Origin: JBLIAZ01 sp047631875
GTDB lineage: Bacteria > Bacteroidota > Bacteroidia > Flavobacteriales_C > GCA-002722245
Assembly: GCA_047631875.1 (NCBI GenBank)
Contig: JBLIAZ010000054.1
Location: 1-13,499 of the forward strand
DNA: 13,499 nucleotides
Reading direction: 5' to 3'
In this document: positions 7,023-13,499 of the stretch, in pieces
How positions within the stretch are numbered: the stretch's first letter is position 1
How the letters are laid out: the number at the start of each line of letters is the position of its first letter
The notes under the pieces: generated by a model
The model's input: the letters and a program-made list of their open reading frames with translations, nothing else
Database searches by the model: none
Told to the model about the DNA's origin: nothing
Made by a program: the position numbers and the translations under genes

Positions 7023-8432
7023 TTATTCCTTTCTCAACTCCAACAATACTACATTTTCTACATGATGGGTATGAGGGAACATGTCCACTGGTCGGACTCT
7101 TGTTACTTCATATTTTTCACTAAGGAAGTTCAAGTCTCTCGCTTGTGTAGCTGGGTTACAACTTACATAGACCACTTTTTGGGCTTCAGCATTCAATATT
7201 ACTTTAAGCACGTCTTCATGCATTCCTACCCTAGGTGGATCGGTAATGATGACGTCGGGTTGTCCATTGGAAGCGATGAATTCATCGTCTAAAATATCTT
7301 TCATGTCGCCTGCAAAAAAGCTGGTGTTTTCGATGTTGTTTTGCTGGGAATTTACTTTTGCGTCTTCAATCGCCTCAGGAATGTATTCCACACCCACTAC
7401 TTTTTTACAGCTCTTGGCTACAAAATTAGCGATGGTGCCAGTGCCAGTGTATAAGTCATATACTATGTCTCCCTTGTTGATCCCCGCAAAATCCCTGGTG
7501 ATTTTGTACAATTCATACGCTTGTTCGGAGTTGGTTTGGTAAAATGATTTTGGCCCGATTTTAAATTTAATTCCCTCCATTTCTTCCATGATGAACGGAT
7601 TTCCATAGTATAGTTGAATGTCTAAGTCACTGATGGTGTCGTTCTTTTTTTCGTTGACCACGTACATCAATGAAGTGATTTGGGGGAAAGTGTCTTTCAG
7701 GTGAGTCATCGTCAATTCGATGTCCTCCATGTTATTTTCAAAAAAACAGACGATCAGCATGATGTCTCCTGTGCTTGAAGTCCTGACGATTAAGTTCCTT
7801 AAAAAACCATATTGTTGGCGAATATCAAAAAATGTAAAGTTGTTTTTTAAGGCGAAATCACGCAATTCATTTCTGAATTCGTTGGAACCGTCCCCTTGTA
7901 AATAACAATGATCTACGTTCACTATTTTGTCAAATTTTCGAGGCACATGAAATCCCAAGGCATTCATCTGGTGATTTTCTTTTCCCATTTCATCAGCAGT
8001 TAGCCATTTTTTATTGGAAAAGGTAAATTCTAGTTTATTCCTGTAATATTGTGTTTTTTCAGAAGGCAGTATGGTTTCGATTTCTGGAAATTCAAATTTT
8101 CCTAAATGTTTGAAATTGTCTTGTACTTGTTTTTGCTTGTAAATTAACTGGTCAGGGTAATTAAGTTCTTGCCATTTACACCCTCCGCAAACTCCAAAGT
8201 GAGCGCAAAAAGCTTTTTGACGTTTCTCCGAAAGCTTATGCAGCTTCAGTATTCGCCCTTCCATGAAGTTTTTCTTTTTCTTGGTCACTTGCACATCGCA
8301 TACGTCACCAGGGATACCTCCAGTTATAAACAGTACCATTTCGTCAATTTTTGCAATGGCCTTCCCTTCAGAGCCCGCGTCAATTATTTCAACATTTTCA
8401 AAAATTGGGAGTTGTTTTCTTCTTCTAGCCAT
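7023..8432 (-). CDS. rlmD: 23S rRNA (uracil-C5)-methyltransferase RlmD-type
   Basis: The protein has 469 residues. It uses SAM to make 5-methyluridine in 23S rRNA; U1939 is the E. coli RlmD (RumA) target. An N-terminal TRAM-like RNA-binding domain spans about residues 8-65. Four cysteines fit the RumA iron-sulfur cluster: C76, C82 and C85 (CX5CX2C) and C176. The methyltransferase domain has GPKSFYQTN (293-301, with the SAM-contacting Gln), VYDLYTGTGT (324-333), ITDPPRVG (396-403), the catalytic C425 in VYVSCNP and E459 in HHVEN as the likely general base. All catalytic residues are present. It is transcribed opposite to its neighbours, divergent from fabG and convergent with the glycosyltransferase. 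RlmD versus a dual-site RlmCD enzyme cannot be decided from sequence alone. Confidence 0.92.
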   Translation of the reverse strand: MARRRKQLPIFENVEIIDAGSEGKAIAKIDEMVLFITGGIPGDVCDVQVTKKKKNFMEGRILKLHKLSEKRQKAFCAHFGVCGGCKWQELNYPDQLIYKQKQVQDNFKHLGKFEFPEIETILPSEKTQYYRNKLEFTFSNKKWLTADEMGKENHQMNALGFHVPRKFDKIVNVDHCYLQGDGSNEFRNELRDFALKNNFTFFDIRQQYGFLRNLIVRTSSTGDIMLIVCFFENNMEDIELTMTHLKDTFPQITSLMYVVNEKKNDTISDLDIQLYYGNPFIMEEMEGIKFKIGPKSFYQTNSEQAYELYKITRDFAGINKGDIVYDLYTGTGTIANFVAKSCKKVVGVEYIPEAIEDAKVNSQQNNIENTSFFAGDMKDILDDEFIASNGQPDVIITDPPRVGMHEDVLKVILNAEAQKVVYVSCNPATQARDLNFLSEKYEVTRVRPVDMFPHTHHVENVVLLELRKE

Positions 8433-8524
8433 GGTGGTTTTTGTCGTACTTCGTTAATTATTTATCAGCGGTATTCACTGCGAAATTAATCTAAGATTCA
8501 TTTAAAAAGGAAGATTGCAATGAT

Positions 8525-8532
8525 TATATTTG
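8525..8532 (+). promoter_or_regulatory. -7 box of a candidate fabG promoter
   Basis: TATATTTG is a perfect match to the Bacteroidota -7 consensus TAnnTTTG and lies 52 bases before the fabG ATG. No TTG sits at the usual 17-23 base spacing upstream; the nearest, at 8515-8517, is only 7 bases away. The call therefore rests on the -7 box alone. The rest of the 152-base divergent interval shows no other clear signal; the minus-strand box TAATTTCG (8481-8488) is a weak candidate for rlmD. Confidence 0.4.
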
Positions 8533-8584
8533 ATGCAGGTAAAATAAACTTTCAGCAATAACGCAAAGTCAAAATAAAAGTCAG

Positions 8585-9331
8585 ATGAAATTATTACAAG
8601 ATAAAGTTGCCATAATTACAGGAGCCTCAAGAGGAATAGGGAAATCAATTGCCCTTAAGTACGCAGCCGAAGGAGCTAAAATTGCTTTTACTTACTTGAG
8701 TTCGGACGAAAAAGCAAAAGCTTTGGAGGATGAATTAAAAGCGCAAGGAGTGGAGGCTAAAGGTTTTAAAAGTAATGCTGCCGATTACGCATCAGCCGAA
8801 AAATTGATAGAGCAAGTTGTGGAGTTATACGGAACGGTTGACATTGTTGTAAACAACGCTGGAATTACTCGTGATAATTTATTGATGAGAATGTCGGAGG
8901 AGCAATTTGATGAGGTGGTTAATACCAATTTAAAGTCCGTGTTTAATTTAACGAAAACGGTACTGCGTACAATGTTGAAAGCAAGGAAAGGAAGCATCAT
9001 CAATGTGGGGTCTGTTGTGGGAGTAAATGGAAATGCGGGACAAGCTAATTATGCCGCTTCGAAAGCCGGTATTTACGGATTTACTAAATCCGTGGCAAAA
9101 GAATTGGGTTCAAGAAATATTCGTTCAAATGCAATTGCACCAGGATTTATTGCCACTGAAATGACCGAAAAATTAGACGAAAAAGTGGTAGCAGAATGGG
9201 CAAACAACATTCCTTTAAAACGAGCTGGTCAAGCTGATGAGGTGGCAGATTTAGTGGTGTTTTTGGGTTCTGATAAATCAAGTTACATTACAGGTCAGGT
9301 CATTAATGTCTGTGGTGGAATGTCTATGTAA
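8585..9331 (+). CDS. fabG: 3-oxoacyl-[acyl-carrier-protein] reductase (short-chain dehydrogenase)
   Basis: The protein has 248 residues, the usual FabG length. It should reduce 3-oxoacyl-ACP to 3-hydroxyacyl-ACP with NADPH in the elongation cycle of fatty acid synthesis. The SDR features are complete: the TGASRGIG cofactor loop (12-19), NNAG (90-93), and the catalytic tetrad N115, S143, Y156 and K160 in the VGSVVGVNGNAGQANYAASK stretch. IAPGFIATEMT (184-194) and the C-terminal YITGQVINVCGGMSM are characteristic of FabG. It sits apart from other fatty acid genes: upstream is the divergent rlmD and downstream, after 77 bases, a VWA protein. Many SDRs look alike, so a different ketoreductase substrate cannot be excluded, but the match to FabG signatures is strong. 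Confidence 0.9.
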   Translation: MKLLQDKVAIITGASRGIGKSIALKYAAEGAKIAFTYLSSDEKAKALEDELKAQGVEAKGFKSNAADYASAEKLIEQVVELYGTVDIVVNNAGITRDNLLMRMSEEQFDEVVNTNLKSVFNLTKTVLRTMLKARKGSIINVGSVVGVNGNAGQANYAASKAGIYGFTKSVAKELGSRNIRSNAIAPGFIATEMTEKLDEKVVAEWANNIPLKRAGQADEVADLVVFLGSDKSSYITGQVINVCGGMSM

Positions 9332-9337
9332 TGGTTT

Positions 9338-9351
9338 GTTTAGGACTAAAC
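9338..9351. repeat. Short perfect palindrome downstream of fabG
   Basis: GTTTAGGACTAAAC is an inverted repeat with 6-base arms and two central bases. It starts 7 bases after the fabG stop, and a T6 run follows about 10 bases later (after TTGCACTA). It could be a weak terminator or a protein-binding dyad. The stem is too short and AT-rich to be convincing as a terminator. Confidence 0.25.
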
Positions 9352-9408
9352 TTGCACTATTTTTTGTGTTAAATATCAATAACAGATTATTACTTAATTA
9401 CTTATAAA

Positions 9409-11466
9409 ATGATTGAAACTATTCCGAGTAAACTTTATTGGTTGCTCGGATTTTTTTTGTGCTTTGTCATTTCATGGTTTTTTTACAGAAAGGAGTTTTT
9501 TTTAAGCTCAGGTGAAAGGAAAATTAAATGGGGGCTGATCATCCTAAGAGCGATGTCTTTGTTTGTTGTTTTCTTTTTGTGTCTTGATCCGTTTATCTCA
9601 TATCAGCAAAAACATGAGCTCAAGCCTGAATTGTTGATCCTTGTGGATGACAGTCAGTCAATTGAACTAGCCGGAGTTTCCGCAGATTCGATTCAAAACA
9701 TTTTAAATGATTTTAAAAGGAGAATATCCAGTGACATGTTACTGTCCTTTAAAACCCTAGGTGATGAAGTAAAGGAGTTAGATACTTTGTCGTTCAATGA
9801 ATCAAAAACTGATTTTCAGCAAGCTTTTTTTGACGTAGCAAATTTGTATGAAGGTAGAGATTTGGCTGGAGTAATCGTGGTTTCTGATGGTATTGTCAAT
9901 GCGGGTTCAAAACATAACCTTGCAGGTGCGTTAAAATGTCCTGTTTATACTCTTGGTGTTGGTGACAGTTTATTGAAAAAAGACTTGGCTGTAAAACATT
10001 TGTACTATAATGATAAAGCGATAGTAGGGAACGAATTCCCCATTCGCGTGGAAGGGATAAGCACTGGATGCAGGGGTGAAGAACTGATGTTGGAGTTTTA
10101 CTTAGGTGCAAAAAAAGTAGCAGTCGAGAAAGTACAGATTAGCAAAGACGATTATTCTTTCGCGGTAAACAAAATGGTGCTTGCTGACAGCGTAGGGTTG
10201 AGGAGACTGAGAGTTCGTGTGCTTGAAAAAAACGAGGAGTTTACGTACGTGAATAATGAGCTCGTAGGGTTTGTACAAGTGTTAAAGGAAAAAAAGAAAA
10301 TTCAAATATTATACAGTCATCCTCATCCTGATATAGCTGCTTTTAAAGCAAGTATGAGTGAAGTAGATGCGTATGAGGTAACAAGTTCCTCGTTCGAAAA
10401 GTACGAATGGGAAGGTGCTCCAAATCTAATTGTGTTGTTTGGAATGCCTGAATCAAAAAGAGAATTTCAATCAGTTGAAGCTAAGCTTAAAAATGAATCG
10501 GCGAACCTGTTGTATTTTATGAACAACAAAGTGAATTATGATTGGATGGGTAGTCCGGAATTTAAAGTGGAAAAATCAGGACAAAATAACGAAGTGCAAT
10601 TTAGTTTGAATCCTTCGTTTTCTTTGTTTCAAATATCGGAAGAGTCTGCAAAAAAGATAGAGGTTTTTCCTCCTGTAGTAGCGCCGTACGGAGAGTATGT
10701 TTTTGCAAGAGATTTTAAAATTTTAGGCTCCCAAAGGGTTGGTAAAGTGAAAACAGAGTTTCCATTAATTTGTTTTAAGCAAAATGGTAAAAGGAGGATA
10801 TCTGTGGTGGTAGGTGAAGGTGTTTGGAAATGGAGAATGTACGAAATCAAAGAAAGTGTAGATGATCAAGCTAGTGCATTTGATGAATTATTGCAGAAAA
10901 CTGTGAGGTATTTGACAGTTGATTTTAATGCGAATAGAATTCAATTGGAGGTCAAGAATCTGTTTGAATTAGGTGAAAGTGTAGTGCTTAAAGCAAGGGT
11001 AACCAACAGCATAAAGGAAGAGGTTATTGATTTGAAAATAAATGTGGCTGTGATGAGTGATCATGAACACATGAGTTTTTTGATGAACAATTTGGAGAAT
11101 GGATATCAACTTGAGGTGGGGAAGCTACAGCCTGGCGAGTATACTATTGTTTTGACTTCGGAACTTGATGGAAAAAAAATTAGTACTTCAAAAAAAATTG
11201 TAGTGAAAGCATTTTATCTCGAACAAATGGTGTTAAAAGCTAACCATAAGCTGTTACGAGACCTATCAAATAAAAGTAACGGGAAGTTTTATAATATTGC
11301 TGATGCTCAACTACTTCTTGACGACTTGAATAAAATAGATTACAGCATTAAAAGTTATTTCGAGTTTTTTACAGAGAGTTTAATGAAGTTTAAATGGCTT
11401 CTTTATGTTTTGATTGGAATATTAGGAGTTGAGTGGTTTATTAGAAAATGGTATGGAACAATATAA
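9409..11466 (+). CDS. Membrane-anchored von Willebrand factor A domain protein
   Basis: The protein has 685 residues from ATG 9409. Two N-terminal spans (about 8-26 and 41-63) are followed by a VWA domain, a long region probably built of beta-sandwich modules, and a C-terminal span (about 662-678) ending in basic residues. The metal-ion-dependent adhesion site is complete: D80-x-S82-x-S84 in LVDDSQSIE, T134 in SKTDFQQAF and D160 in VVVSDGIVNAG. It should therefore bind a divalent cation and probably a protein partner in the periplasm. The layout resembles large uncharacterised BatA-like or glutamine-amidotransferase-like VWA proteins of Bacteroidota; no amidotransferase cysteine site is seen here. 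Three T7-T8 runs occur in the first 95 bases. Its end overlaps bshA by 14 bases. Confidence 0.8.
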   Translation: MIETIPSKLYWLLGFFLCFVISWFFYRKEFFLSSGERKIKWGLIILRAMSLFVVFFLCLDPFISYQQKHELKPELLILVDDSQSIELAGVSADSIQNILNDFKRRISSDMLLSFKTLGDEVKELDTLSFNESKTDFQQAFFDVANLYEGRDLAGVIVVSDGIVNAGSKHNLAGALKCPVYTLGVGDSLLKKDLAVKHLYYNDKAIVGNEFPIRVEGISTGCRGEELMLEFYLGAKKVAVEKVQISKDDYSFAVNKMVLADSVGLRRLRVRVLEKNEEFTYVNNELVGFVQVLKEKKKIQILYSHPHPDIAAFKASMSEVDAYEVTSSSFEKYEWEGAPNLIVLFGMPESKREFQSVEAKLKNESANLLYFMNNKVNYDWMGSPEFKVEKSGQNNEVQFSLNPSFSLFQISEESAKKIEVFPPVVAPYGEYVFARDFKILGSQRVGKVKTEFPLICFKQNGKRRISVVVGEGVWKWRMYEIKESVDDQASAFDELLQKTVRYLTVDFNANRIQLEVKNLFELGESVVLKARVTNSIKEEVIDLKINVAVMSDHEHMSFLMNNLENGYQLEVGKLQPGEYTIVLTSELDGKKISTSKKIVVKAFYLEQMVLKANHKLLRDLSNKSNGKFYNIADAQLLLDDLNKIDYSIKSYFEFFTESLMKFKWLLYVLIGILGVEWFIRKWYGTI

Positions 11467-12604
11467 AAAGTTAAAAGTTGGTGTGGTTTGTTATCCAAGC
11501 TACGGTGGAAGTGGAGTAATTGCAACCGAGTTGGGCGCTTATTTAGCTTCTCAGGGTCATGAAATGCATTTCATCACTAGTTCACAGCCTGTAAAATTAA
11601 ATGTATTTTCAGAAAATATATTTTTCCATGAGGTATCCTTTAATAATTATCCCTTGTTTAGGTATGACCCATATGAAATTGCATTAACCAGTAAAATCGT
11701 TGAAACAGTAAAAAGGGAAAAGCTAGATTTAATTCATGTGCATTATGCGTTGCCTCATGCGTCAGCAGCATATTTTGCTAAGCAAATTTTGGAGGCGGAA
11801 GGTTTAAAACTTCCTATTGTCACCACATTGCATGGAACTGATATTACTTTAGTAGGTAAGGACCCCTCTTTCGAACCAGTAATTACCTTTTCAATAAATG
11901 GGTCTGATGCAGTGACCACTGTCTCGGAAAGTTTAAAAACGGATACCTTACAATATTTTAAGGTAACAAAAGAGGTGAAGGTTGTTTCAAATTTTGTTTG
12001 TGTTGATAAATACAAGGACAGGAAAGAGGATTGCAATAAAAAACAATTTGCGCCAAATGGAGAGAAATTACTAATTCACATTTCTAATTTTAGAAAGGTA
12101 AAACGGATTCAAGACGTGGTGCGAACATTTTATGAAGTTGGCAAGAAAATATCATGTAAGCTTCTACTGATAGGAGATGGACCAGAAAAGGGGGGGGTTG
12201 AAAAGTTGGTGTCGGAGCTAGGGATTGAACAGTCGGTTATATTTACGGGGGCAATTAAGGATACGGAGACAGCTTTATGTATGGCTGATTTGTTCCTTTT
12301 AGCCAGTGATACAGAAAGCTTTGGATTGGTTGCTTTGGAGGCTATGGCGGCTTCAGTGCCTGTAGTGTCTACTAACTCAGGGGGATTGCCGGTGGTAAAC
12401 ATACACGGAGAAACTGGGTTGTTAAATGACGTAGGTGATTATCATCAAATGGCTAGTAACGCACTTGAAATTTTAAAAGATGAATTAGTTCACAACGAAT
12501 ACAAAAGGAGAGCGTTTGCGCATGCCGAACTTTTTGATGTGAGCGTAGTGGCTCCAAAATACCTTGAAATATATTATAGCTTAATACAGTCACCAATAAA
12601 GTAA
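11453..12604 (+). CDS. bshA: N-acetyl-alpha-D-glucosaminyl L-malate synthase BshA
   Basis: The protein has 383 residues from ATG 11453; a TTG at 11429 is in frame but would extend the overlap with the previous gene. BshA joins GlcNAc from UDP-GlcNAc to L-malate, the first step of bacillithiol synthesis in the cytoplasm. BshA-like features include VGVVCYPSYGGSGVIATELG (9-28), the FRYDPYEIAL stretch (69-78), IHVHYALPHA (94-103), TTLHGTDITLVG (124-135), HISNFRKVKR (209-218), GDGPEKGG (241-248) and the EX7E pair E288/E296 in ESFGLVALEAMA. The length matches the family. A G8 tract at 12190-12197 lies within codons for Lys-Gly-Gly-Val. bshB and bshC are not in the window, so the rest of the pathway would be elsewhere. 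Confidence 0.9.
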   Translation: MEQYKKLKVGVVCYPSYGGSGVIATELGAYLASQGHEMHFITSSQPVKLNVFSENIFFHEVSFNNYPLFRYDPYEIALTSKIVETVKREKLDLIHVHYALPHASAAYFAKQILEAEGLKLPIVTTLHGTDITLVGKDPSFEPVITFSINGSDAVTTVSESLKTDTLQYFKVTKEVKVVSNFVCVDKYKDRKEDCNKKQFAPNGEKLLIHISNFRKVKRIQDVVRTFYEVGKKISCKLLLIGDGPEKGGVEKLVSELGIEQSVIFTGAIKDTETALCMADLFLLASDTESFGLVALEAMAASVPVVSTNSGGLPVVNIHGETGLLNDVGDYHQMASNALEILKDELVHNEYKRRAFAHAELFDVSVVAPKYLEIYYSLIQSPIK

Positions 12605-12610
12605 AATAAT

Positions 12611-12646
12611 ATTTATAAATTTGTTAAAATTAAACAAATTATAAAT
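12611..12646. repeat. Near-perfect AT-rich palindrome filling the bshA-downstream gap
   Basis: The left arm ATTTATAAATTTGTT (12611-12625) pairs with the right arm AACAAATTATAAAT (12633-12646): 14 pairs, one bulged A and a 7-base loop. It starts 7 bases after the bshA stop and ends directly before the next ATG. The left arm contains TAAATTTG (12616-12623), a perfect TAnnTTTG -7 match. It could be an operator over the promoter, a weak structured terminator, or an mRNA hairpin hiding the start. The lack of G/C pairs makes a strong intrinsic terminator unlikely. Confidence 0.55.
12616..12623 (+). promoter_or_regulatory. -7 box of a candidate promoter for the secreted protein
   Basis: TAAATTTG matches TAnnTTTG exactly and lies 23 bases before the ATG at 12647. 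No well-spaced TTG is found upstream within the bshA 3' end, so this is a half-supported promoter. Its position inside the palindrome is what makes it noteworthy. Confidence 0.35.
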
Positions 12647-13499
12647 ATGCGATTCGTTTTGTTATTTGCTGTTGTTTTTTTCAACCAAACATTATATAGT
12701 CAAATCAATCAGCTAACATCCATTGATGATTGGAAGGGAAGTATTGACAGGTACATAATAGGTGAAAACAAGCTTAAGTTAAATGCCTTAAACGCTGGTA
12801 GTGGAGCGATAAGCAAAAGGATTTTGGTGGAAGACACTTGTTTGTGGAGGATGTCTTTCGAATTTAATTATTCTCCAAGTACAAGCAACCAGTTCAGGAT
12901 ATATTTTTTGTCTGATAACAGGGTGGATTCTATGATTTCCCATGCTTTGTACCTAGAAATTGGTGAAACTGGAACTGAAGACGGTATCAATCTATTTAGC
13001 GTCAAAGAAGGTAAGACAACATTGATTGACAAGTTGTTTTTAAGTGAGTTTTCAAGCGCAGGTAAGCACGATTTGGTGTTGCGAAAAACCGAAGATAAAT
13101 TTACGTTGTTTATAGATGGTCATGCTGGGTACGAGTTCAACATGCTTGTTCATGAGTCGATAGTTGCGCATGGGTATACAGGATTTCAGAATGAATTCAC
13201 AAAAAGTAATGTAGCAGGGTTTCTAGTGCATTACCTGTATTTTGGTGACCAAGTGTATCAAGACCTTGATGTCGCTAGTGTTACTTATGATGATTCAAAA
13301 AATGACCTAGAGGTTTCTTTCAATCAGGGATTGGCAGGATTGAGGATAAAAAGAATAGAAGTATCCGAAAGTCAGGTGCCGTTTTCCTATGTGTTAGACC
13401 AGGGTTTGCTAATAATGACTTTTGAGCGTGGTTTTGAAACGGAAAGATCCTGGAGCGTACTTTTTTGCTTTGAAAATATTGCAGGAGCTTTAGTTAATT
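12647..13499 (+). CDS. Secreted protein, N-terminal part (lamin-tail/T9SS-cargo-like)
   Basis: The gene runs off the window end with 284 codons open from ATG 12647. A signal peptide, MRFVLLFAVVFFNQTLYS, precedes Gln19. Residues about 24-200 look like a lectin/laminarinase-type beta-sandwich: IDDWKGSIDRYIIGENKLKL near the start, WRMSFEFNYSPSTSNQFRIY and later KFTLFIDG and YLYFGD. This opening is typical of large Bacteroidota surface proteins annotated as lamin-tail-domain or gliding-motility-associated C-terminal-domain proteins. From about residue 205, VASVTYDDSKNDLEVSFNQG suggests the first Ig-like module. A type IX sorting domain would be at the missing C-terminus, so export by T9SS is only inferred. 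It begins right after the palindrome downstream of bshA. Confidence 0.7.
   Translation, partial: MRFVLLFAVVFFNQTLYSQINQLTSIDDWKGSIDRYIIGENKLKLNALNAGSGAISKRILVEDTCLWRMSFEFNYSPSTSNQFRIYFLSDNRVDSMISHALYLEIGETGTEDGINLFSVKEGKTTLIDKLFLSEFSSAGKHDLVLRKTEDKFTLFIDGHAGYEFNMLVHESIVAHGYTGFQNEFTKSNVAGFLVHYLYFGDQVYQDLDVASVTYDDSKNDLEVSFNQGLAGLRIKRIEVSESQVPFSYVLDQGLLIMTFERGFETERSWSVLFCFENIAGALVN

Noticed and set aside
7246..8489. Several plus-strand reading frames over the rlmD gene
   Set aside because: They are shadows of rlmD, whose catalytic residues and iron-sulfur cysteines are all in frame on the minus strand.
11755..12402. Opposite-strand reading frames of about 90 codons within bshA
   Set aside because: They lie inside a well-supported BshA gene and have low-complexity, family-less sequences.

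Overview
The window looks like a chromosomal stretch of an AT-rich member of the Bacteroidota, probably Flavobacteriia or a close relative. Four things point there. Three secreted or outer-membrane proteins have signal peptides ending just before Gln (A|Q or S|Q). No convincing Shine-Dalgarno sequence precedes any start codon, and the leaders are A/T-rich. Promoter-like boxes resemble the Bacteroidota -7 element TAnnTTTG. The gene content also fits: a bacillithiol-type BshA, a small outer-membrane beta-barrel of the DUF6089-like kind, and a secreted protein whose N-terminus resembles lamin-tail/type IX-secreted proteins. The exact genus cannot be read from the sequence.

Layout. 1-900: the tail of one outer-membrane beta-barrel protein followed by an intact paralogue. 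923-4408: a compact same-strand block of four genes, namely a small polytopic membrane protein with a lysine-rich loop, a 46-residue single-span protein carrying YIDPGSG, a protein with a kinase-like N-terminal half and a methyltransferase C-terminal half, and a five-span alkaline-phosphatase-superfamily transferase. 4504-5226: a second type of beta-barrel protein behind a good candidate promoter. 5378-7018: a long GT4-type glycosyltransferase. 7023-8432 (minus strand): the 23S rRNA m5U methyltransferase RlmD, convergent with the glycosyltransferase and divergent from fabG. 8585-9331: FabG-type reductase. 9409-11466: a membrane-anchored von Willebrand A protein with a complete metal site. 11453-12604: bshA, overlapping the previous gene by 14 bases. 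12647 to the window end: a secreted protein cut off by the edge.

How the parts relate. The 923-4408 block is the most interesting unit. Its spacing and membership suggest one membrane-associated pathway that transfers a phospho-group, and perhaps a methyl group, onto an envelope glycan or lipid; this is inference. The other genes are mostly housekeeping (rlmD, fabG, bshA) or conserved cell-surface proteins. No RNA genes, insertion sequences, CRISPR arrays or prophage genes were seen. No gene-free stretch exceeds about 155 bases. The longest are 8433-8584, which holds one promoter-like box, and 5227-5377, which holds pyrimidine-rich tracts and no confident signal.
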